Part shown: in pieces, positions 59,358 through 64,000 of the stretch
Position numbering within the stretch: the stretch's first letter is position 1
Layout of the letters: each line of letters starts with the position of its first letter
Assembly (NCBI RefSeq): GCF_014083945.1
Contig: NZ_CP046444.1
Span: forward strand, 2,480,001 to 2,544,000
Reading direction: 5' to 3'
Length of the DNA: 64,000 nt
From: Granulicella sp. 5B5
Lineage (GTDB): Bacteria; Acidobacteriota; Terriglobia; Terriglobales; Acidobacteriaceae
Notes under the pieces: generated by a model
What the model saw: only the letters and a program-made list of their open reading frames with translations
What the model was told of the DNA's origin: nothing
Databases searched by the model: none
Translations under genes and position numbers: made by a program

Positions 59358-59783
59358 ATGATGTCGATATCGGCGAGTTCGACGGTGGCGGCAGTGCCTG
59401 TGCCCGCAGCGGAGACGGCGCAGCGCGAGGTGGAGCTGCGGTGCTTCAGCTACGAGGAGCGGTTTGGGGTGATGGGGGCGATGCTGGAGGCGCTGGACCA
59501 GTGTGGGTGCTGGGTGGAGTCGCGGGAGGCGGTGTCGGCGACGCAGGTGGAGATGCTGTTTACGGCGCGGCTGTCGGGTGTGGATGAGCTGTACAGTGGG
59601 CTGATTGGCGCAGGCGTGGAGATGAGCCGGGACAGCCATTTGGCGATGACGTGGCTGTGCACACGGCGGCGGCACCAGCCGGAGGGCGCGAGCCCGTTTG
59701 CGACGGTTGGGGTGCGGCTGGAGATGAGTTTTCTGGAGCAGACCGAGATGGAGGCGGGGTTCGTGGCGCAGGGGCTGGCGTAA
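59358..59783 (+). CDS. conserved hypothetical protein, 141 residues
   Basis: Not recognised. A strong GAAGGAGG site 7 bases upstream supports ATG 59358. After a low-complexity Ala/Val/Pro start, ELRCFSYEERFGVMGAMLEAL and WVESREAVSATQVEMLFTARL suggest an alpha-beta fold, followed by a helix ELYSGLIGAGVEMS and the strands LAMTWLCTRRRH and VGVRLEMSFLEQ. Small, cytosolic, no membrane segment. It lies 40 bp upstream of an ABC ATPase gene and may be in the same transcript. Confidence 0.75.
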   Translation: MMSISASSTVAAVPVPAAETAQREVELRCFSYEERFGVMGAMLEALDQCGCWVESREAVSATQVEMLFTARLSGVDELYSGLIGAGVEMSRDSHLAMTWLCTRRRHQPEGASPFATVGVRLEMSFLEQTEMEAGFVAQGLA

Positions 59784-59822
59784 TCGTTGTGTGATGGCTG
59801 GTGCGATAGACTGAGGGGGTCT

Positions 59823-60548
59823 ATGCAATCGACTCTGGCAACGCAGCCCATCATCGTAGCGGAACATCTCGGTAAGACTTATCGCAGTGGCAAGCTGGAG
59901 GTTCCGGCGCTGCGGGACGTTACGTTCACGGTGGCCGCGGGTGAGTTTGTGGCGATTGTGGGGCCTTCGGGGTCGGGAAAGTCGACGCTATTTTATGTGC
60001 TGGGTGGGCTGACTTCGGCGACGCATGGGTCACTGCATATTCAGGGCAAGGATTTTTCGCGGCTGAACGATGGTCAGCGAACGAGCCTGCGGCGGTCGCA
60101 GATCGGGTTTGTGTTTCAGCGGTTCAACCTGCTGCCGACGATCTCGGCACGGGCGAACATTGAGCTGGCGCATGACATTGCGAAGACGGGCAAGCCGTTC
60201 GATGAGGAGCTGCTGAAGCATCTGGCTTCGTTGCTGAAGATTGAAGGACGGCTGGATCATCGGCCGAATGAGCTTTCCGGCGGCGAGCAGCAGCGTGTGG
60301 CTATTGCGCGGGCTCTGATTACGCGACCGGCGATCCTGCTGGCCGATGAGCCGACGGGGAACCTGGACACGCAGAATTCGGATGCGGTGCTGGAGATGCT
60401 GCAGACGAGCAGTCGCGAGCTGAACCAGACGGTGCTGATGATTACGCACAATCCTGAGGCCGCGCAGATTGCGGATCGGATTCTGCATATGCGCGATGGG
60501 CAGATGACGCGGATTGAAGTTGGGCGCGGGCGGGTTGTGTCGGTCTAG
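59823..60548 (+). CDS. ABC transporter ATP-binding protein (LolD/MacB-type)
   Basis: Nucleotide-binding subunit, 241 residues. Walker A GPSGSGKST at 47-55, Q-loop VFQRFNLLPT, ABC signature LSGGEQQR, Walker B ILLADEPTGNLD and the switch His in MITHNPE. The TYRSGKLEVPALRDVTF start and the QRFNLLPT region place it in the LolD/MacB/FtsE-like MJ0796 group that works with FtsX-like permeases. No permease gene follows, since the next gene is a secreted HhH protein. It must pair with a product encoded elsewhere. A GAGGGGGT site precedes ATG 59823. Confidence 0.93.
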   Translation: MQSTLATQPIIVAEHLGKTYRSGKLEVPALRDVTFTVAAGEFVAIVGPSGSGKSTLFYVLGGLTSATHGSLHIQGKDFSRLNDGQRTSLRRSQIGFVFQRFNLLPTISARANIELAHDIAKTGKPFDEELLKHLASLLKIEGRLDHRPNELSGGEQQRVAIARALITRPAILLADEPTGNLDTQNSDAVLEMLQTSSRELNQTVLMITHNPEAAQIADRILHMRDGQMTRIEVGRGRVVSV

Positions 60549-60638
60549 CCGAGCGAAAATTCAGATGCAAGCGGAGACGATACGAAGTATGCTTGGCAAC
60601 CAGCAATGCCAATTCTGCATAAGGAGAACGTTGTTCCT

Positions 60639-60944
60639 ATGAAGACCTTCCGTCGAGTCCTTGCTTTGACCACCCTGGCTGCCGCTCTGTTTGCCGTGGC
60701 GCAGCCGCTTGCTGTTGCGCAGGCCAAGCCTGCTGCGAACTCGAAGGCCGCGCCCGCGCTGCTGGACCTAAACACGGCAACAGCGGACCAGCTTGCCGCT
60801 CTGCCGGGCGTTGGTAAGGTGTATTCGGCGAAGATCATTGCCGGGCGGCCGTATACGGCCAAGAACCAGCTTGTGACCAGGGGGATCATCCCGCAGGCGA
60901 CGTACAACAAGATCCAGGGCATGGTGATCGCGAAGCAGAAGTAG
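60639..60944 (+). CDS. exported helix-hairpin-helix protein (ComEA-like)
   Basis: A 101-residue protein. The signal peptide spans residues 1-31 ([21 protein letters not shown], cleaved near AVAQA). Next come [31 protein letters not shown], a ComEA-type helix-hairpin-helix with the GVG hairpin, and [18 protein letters not shown], a second half-motif. This fold binds DNA non-specifically in competence protein ComEA. ComEC is encoded at 6.9-9.6 kb. AAGGAG lies 12 bases before ATG 60639, somewhat far. A periplasmic DNA receptor is the best guess. Confidence 0.82.
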   Translation: MKTFRRVLALTTLAAALFAVAQPLAVAQAKPAANSKAAPALLDLNTATADQLAALPGVGKVYSAKIIAGRPYTAKNQLVTRGIIPQATYNKIQGMVIAKQK

Positions 60945-60983
60945 GGTGGTTCGCGGGCCGGTAGCGATCTCGATAAATGGGGG

Positions 60984-61031
60984 CACGGCGGGCGTTCGGG
61001 GCAACCCTGGGTGTTCGCCGTGGCTATTTTT
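60984..61031 (+). terminator. rho-independent terminator after the ComEA-like gene
   Basis: A 7-bp stem CACGGCG/CGCCGTG (60984-60990 with 61016-61022) with further pairing in the long loop, followed by TATTTTTG. It is 40 bp past the stop codon. Confidence 0.6.
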
Positions 61032-61100
61032 GTTCGTCAGGGCGGAGTGGGGCGCTGGTTTAAGTGAACTCCGATACCCTAGAGGACGTAGTACCACGCG

Positions 61101-61886
61101 ATGATGATGATCGAGGCAGGCCCAATCCGGCGGAGTGGCTTGCGGCTGCTGATGGCGGCGTCCGCGACGATGTTGCTGACGGGTTGCCAAGGCATTGGGC
61201 TGATGCCGAGCAACTCGGCGCAACTGCGAGTGGTCGACGCCTCACCGGATGCGGGGAGCGTGGATAGCTACGAGAACAATGCCGGGCTGGCGTACAACCT
61301 GGGGTTCGGGATGGTGACGACGTATGTGCCGATGCAGCCGGGTGGGGTGACGCTGGCGGCGACACGGGCCGGAAGCCGGCAGACTCTGGCGACGAACAAT
61401 GTGACCCTGGCGGCAGGGCGGCAGTACACGGCGATTGTGGGCAATACTGCGGCGGAGATGCAGCAGACGCTGTATGTGGACCAGATGCAGCCGGCACCGG
61501 CAGGGCAGATCGCGGTGCGGATCATCGACGAGGTGACGCGCGGCGGAGCGGTGGATGTATACCTGGTGCCTTCGACCGGCAAACTGGCGTTTACGGCGCC
61601 GCTTGCGACGAACCTGAACCTGGGCGGGAACAGCGGGTACGTGAATGTGCCTGCAGGGATGTATGCGCTGGTGGTGGTGCCGGCGGGGACGGTGCCGAGC
61701 TCGACGGCGGAGATGCTACTGAGTGGAGCACAGGTGAGCTATGCGTCGGGTGCGGTGCGGACGGTGGTGCTGATCGATTCTCCGCTGACGATGCGGCCGT
61801 TTGCAGGAGTACGTCCTGAGCCGCAGGCGAGTGTGTTGACGCCGGCGGTGCAGGCGATCATTGCGGTGGATGCGGATGCAATTTAG
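61101..61886 (+). CDS. DUF4397 lipoprotein
   Basis: A 261-residue lipoprotein. The signal ends in LLTGC, with the lipobox Cys near residue 29. The mature domain has AQLRVVDASPDAGSVDSYENN, YVPMQPGGVTLAATRAGS, YTAIVGNTAAEMQQTLYVDQ and a second similar half with AVRIIDEVTRGGAVDVYLVP and GYVNVPAGMYALVVVPAG. This is the doubled beta-sandwich of DUF4397, a family of cell-surface proteins rich in V-A-S strands. No partner is obvious. The function is unknown. Confidence 0.82.
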   Translation: MMMIEAGPIRRSGLRLLMAASATMLLTGCQGIGLMPSNSAQLRVVDASPDAGSVDSYENNAGLAYNLGFGMVTTYVPMQPGGVTLAATRAGSRQTLATNNVTLAAGRQYTAIVGNTAAEMQQTLYVDQMQPAPAGQIAVRIIDEVTRGGAVDVYLVPSTGKLAFTAPLATNLNLGGNSGYVNVPAGMYALVVVPAGTVPSSTAEMLLSGAQVSYASGAVRTVVLIDSPLTMRPFAGVRPEPQASVLTPAVQAIIAVDADAI

Positions 61887-61927
61887 GAAATAGTTGCGGG
61901 TGGTTCGCGAGAGGCATCTATCTCACC

Positions 61928-62671
61928 ATGAGTGTTGGCCGGTGTTGGCGACACGTGTTGAGGTATCGCATGCTTGAGACGGTTGCATGGGGTTCGCTGG
62001 GTGTTGCGTTTGTTTGTGCGGTGGTGATGGTGGTGGATTTGCTGCGCAGGCCGCAGGCGATGGGGATCATGAATGTTGTGTGGCCGATTACGGCGCTGTA
62101 TAGCAGCGTCTTTGCGCTGTTGTTTTACTTTCGTTTTGGACGCGCGAAGGCTGGCGGCGAGAAGCCGCGTATGTCGGGACCGGAGCATGACCGGATGATG
62201 GAGGCGATGAAGAGGTCTCCTGGGGCAGTGCAGATTGCGCTTGCGTCAAGCCACTGCGGAGCGGGTTGCACGCTGGGTGACATCGTGGCGGAGTTTGCGG
62301 TGTTCGGACTGGGTTGGAGTCTTTGGGGCTCGCCACTGTGGGCAAGCTTTGTGGCTGACTTTGTTCTGGCGTGGGCGCTGGGTATCGTGTTTCAGTACTT
62401 CACGCTGGCGCCGATGCGGGGATTGTCGTTTGGCGCCGGCGTCTGGGCTGCGATCAAGGCCGATACGCTTTCCATTACGGCATGGCAGATTGGGATGTAT
62501 GGATGGATGGCGCTGAGCCACTTCGTGCTGTTTTCGAAACATCCCCTGGAGCCCAACCAGGCGGGCTACTGGTTGATGATGCAGGTCGCGATGATCGGGG
62601 GATTTGCGACGGCATATCCGATGAACTACCTGCTGGTGAAGACCGGAGTGAAAGAGCCAATGATGCATTGA
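61928..62671 (+). CDS. DUF4396 membrane protein
   Basis: A 247-residue polytopic protein with about six hydrophobic segments (WGSLGVAFVCAVVMVVDLL; VWPITALYSSVFALLFYF; GLGWSLWGSPLWASFVADFVLAW; and three near the end). The diagnostic ALASSHCGAGCTLGDIVAEF stretch near residue 105, with its HCGAGC, marks DUF4396. The role is unknown; HCxxGC may hold a metal or act as a thiol site. The chosen start is the first ATG; one at 61970 (MLETVAWG) is also possible. Confidence 0.8.
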   Translation: MSVGRCWRHVLRYRMLETVAWGSLGVAFVCAVVMVVDLLRRPQAMGIMNVVWPITALYSSVFALLFYFRFGRAKAGGEKPRMSGPEHDRMMEAMKRSPGAVQIALASSHCGAGCTLGDIVAEFAVFGLGWSLWGSPLWASFVADFVLAWALGIVFQYFTLAPMRGLSFGAGVWAAIKADTLSITAWQIGMYGWMALSHFVLFSKHPLEPNQAGYWLMMQVAMIGGFATAYPMNYLLVKTGVKEPMMH

Positions 62672-62699
62672 GGGTGGTGAGTAAATGGAAGTGAAAGAC

Positions 62700-62734
62700 G
62701 AGGGGCCGCCGATAAAATCGACGGCCCCTCTTTT
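62700..62734. terminator. bidirectional terminator between the DUF4396 gene and ahcY
   Basis: A 9-bp stem GAGGGGCCG/CGGCCCCTC (62700-62708 with 62722-62730) with inner CGAT/ATCG pairing, followed by TTTT. It lies between the convergent genes ending at 62671 and 62748. Confidence 0.8.
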
Positions 62735-62747
62735 GCTACTCACTGCC

Positions 62748-64000
62748 TTAGTAACGGTAGTGGTCGCTCTTGTAGGGGCCTTCGACGGGGACGCTGAGGT
62801 AGTCGGCCTGCTTCTTCGATAGGACGGTGAGTTTGACGCCGATCTTCTCGAGGTGGAGGCGAGCGACTTCTTCGTCGAGCTTCTTGGGCAGGACATAGAC
62901 ACCGATCTTGTAGATGTCCTTGTTGGACCAGAGGTCGAGCTGCGCGAGGGTTTGGTTGGCGAAGCTGTTGGACATGACGAAGCTGGGGTGGCCGGTGGCG
63001 CAACCGAGGTTGACGAGACGGCCTTCAGCGAGGATGAAGATAGAGTGGCCGTCGGGGAAGGTGTACTGATCGACCTGCGGCTTGATGTTGAGCTTGGTGG
63101 CGCCGGAGGCGTCGAGCTCGGCCATCTGGATCTCATTGTCGAAGTGGCCGATGTTGCAGACAATGGCCTGGTCCTTCATCTTCTTCATGTGGTCGAGGGT
63201 GATGATGTCGACGTTGCCGGTGGTGGTGACGTAGATGTCGGCGCGGCCGAGCGTGTCTTCGACGGTGGTGACTTCGTAGCCTTCCATCGCAGCCTGCAGG
63301 GCGTTGATGGGGTCGATCTCGGTGACAATGACGCGTGCGCCGAGGCCGCGGAGGCTAGCCGACGAACCCTTGCCTACATCGCCGTAGCCGCAGACGACGG
63401 CGACCTTACCGGCGACCATGACGTCGGTGGCGCGCTTGATGCCGTCGACGAGGGATTCGCGGCAGCCGTAGAGGTTGTCGAACTTGGACTTGGTGACGGA
63501 GTCGTTGACGTTGATGGCGGGGACGAGAAGCGTGCCCTGCTCGAGCATCTTGTAGAGGCGGTGGACGCCGGTGGTGGTCTCCTCGGAGACGCCGCGCCAG
63601 TCCTTGACGACGCGGTGCCAGCGCTGGGAGTCAGCGGCGAGAGTGGCCTTGAGGAGGTTCTGGATGACGCCCTCTTCGACCGAGCCGGCGTTGCCATCTA
63701 CGAAGCTGCGGTCGCCGTTCTCGAGCTCGTAGCCTTTGTGGATGAGCAGGGTGACGTCGCCGCCATCATCGACGACAAGTTGTGGGCCGAGGCCGTCGCC
63801 GTGGTTGAGGGCCTGATCGGTGCACCACCAGTACTCTTCGAGGGTCTCGCCCTTCCAGGCGAAGACGGGGACGCCGGAGGCAGCTATGGCGGCGGCGGCG
63901 TGGTCCTGCGTGGAGAAGATGTTGCAGGAGGCCCAGCGGACGGTCGCGCCGAGCTCGACGAGGGTCTCGATGAGCACGGCGGTCTGGATGGTCATGTGCA
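62748..64000 (-). CDS. ahcY: adenosylhomocysteinase, 5' end beyond the window
   Basis: Hydrolyses S-adenosylhomocysteine to adenosine and homocysteine, recycling the inhibitory product of SAM-dependent methylation; cytosolic, NAD+-bound homotetramer. The visible 417 codons begin [14 protein letters not shown], a few dozen residues after the true N-terminus, and run off the right edge, so the start is not in the window. The substrate domain has [19 protein letters not shown], and the NAD domain [41 protein letters not shown] and the C-terminal KSDHYRY (with the conserved Lys-Tyr tail that closes on NAD) are intact. It is probably in an operon with genes outside the window. Confidence 0.97.
   Translation of the reverse strand, partial: HMTIQTAVLIETLVELGATVRWASCNIFSTQDHAAAAIAASGVPVFAWKGETLEEYWWCTDQALNHGDGLGPQLVVDDGGDVTLLIHKGYELENGDRSFVDGNAGSVEEGVIQNLLKATLAADSQRWHRVVKDWRGVSEETTTGVHRLYKMLEQGTLLVPAINVNDSVTKSKFDNLYGCRESLVDGIKRATDVMVAGKVAVVCGYGDVGKGSSASLRGLGARVIVTEIDPINALQAAMEGYEVTTVEDTLGRADIYVTTTGNVDIITLDHMKKMKDQAIVCNIGHFDNEIQMAELDASGATKLNIKPQVDQYTFPDGHSIFILAEGRLVNLGCATGHPSFVMSNSFANQTLAQLDLWSNKDIYKIGVYVLPKKLDEEVARLHLEKIGVKLTVLSKKQADYLSVPVEGPYKSDHYRY

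Noticed and set aside
1-64000. tRNA, rRNA, CRISPR array or insertion sequence
   Set aside because: No T-loop or cloverleaf sequence, no regularly spaced direct repeats with spacers, and no transposase or terminal inverted repeats were seen by eye. A tRNA or CRISPR scan would be decisive.

Overview
The window is a 64 kb piece of a GC-rich bacterial chromosome. Its gene content points to Acidobacteriota, class Terriglobia (Granulicella/Terriglobus/Edaphobacter-like). The reasons are three TonB-dependent receptors with N-terminal carboxypeptidase-regulatory domains (two of the Oar-like type typical of this phylum), tandem lactonase-fold beta-propeller lipoproteins, a neprilysin-like M13 peptidase, an MCE protein with tandem repeats, and several dispersed intergenic repeat families that also enter genes. 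The lineage is inferred from these proteins; there is no rRNA in the window. I saw no tRNA, rRNA, CRISPR array, transposase or prophage.

Layout. 1-6.4 kb (+): pgl and glk, then a 1,270-residue Oar-like receptor closed by a strong terminator. 6.5-28.7 kb is almost all on the minus strand: comEC, an m5U RNA methyltransferase coupled to an unknown gene, coaX, birA, a metallophosphoesterase with a Lys/Ala-rich tail, valS, a second receptor, a BamD-like TPR protein, rpe, a GT-C membrane glycosyltransferase, a short UvrC-like protein and tldE. 28.7-29.5 kb is a gene-free, repeat-bearing spacer. 29.5-36 kb: a siderophore-type receptor facing a Tat-exported solute-binding protein, then tldD, a Uma2-type protein and a DUF1906 lipoprotein. 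36-40.7 kb (+): a DinB/YfiT protein, a GNAT, an unknown gene overlapping a PD-(D/E)XK-like gene, a frameshifted aldo/keto reductase and a YecD-like hydrolase. 40.7-45.5 kb (-): an MscS channel, an MFS permease, dusB and rpmE.

45.5-50.6 kb is the most unusual part. eutC and eutB, the two subunits of B12-dependent ethanolamine ammonia-lyase, are separated by a divergent XRE regulator. Both enzyme genes carry in-frame segments that match repeats found between genes elsewhere in the window. 50.5-64 kb holds a DUF2393 protein, kdsA, two paralogous beta-propeller lipoproteins, an M13 peptidase, an MCE protein, acpS (apparently starting at CTG), an ABC ATPase, a secreted helix-hairpin-helix protein, DUF4397 and DUF4396 proteins, and ahcY running off the right edge.

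Functionally the window mixes housekeeping (pentose phosphate entry, glucose phosphorylation, CoA, biotin and Kdo synthesis, valine charging, L31, SAH recycling) with a large envelope and nutrient-uptake load. The most notable observations are the repeat insertions in eutB and eutC, the repeat families themselves, the CTG-initiated acpS, the single-base disruption of the aldo/keto reductase, and the five 34-residue repeats in the MCE protein.
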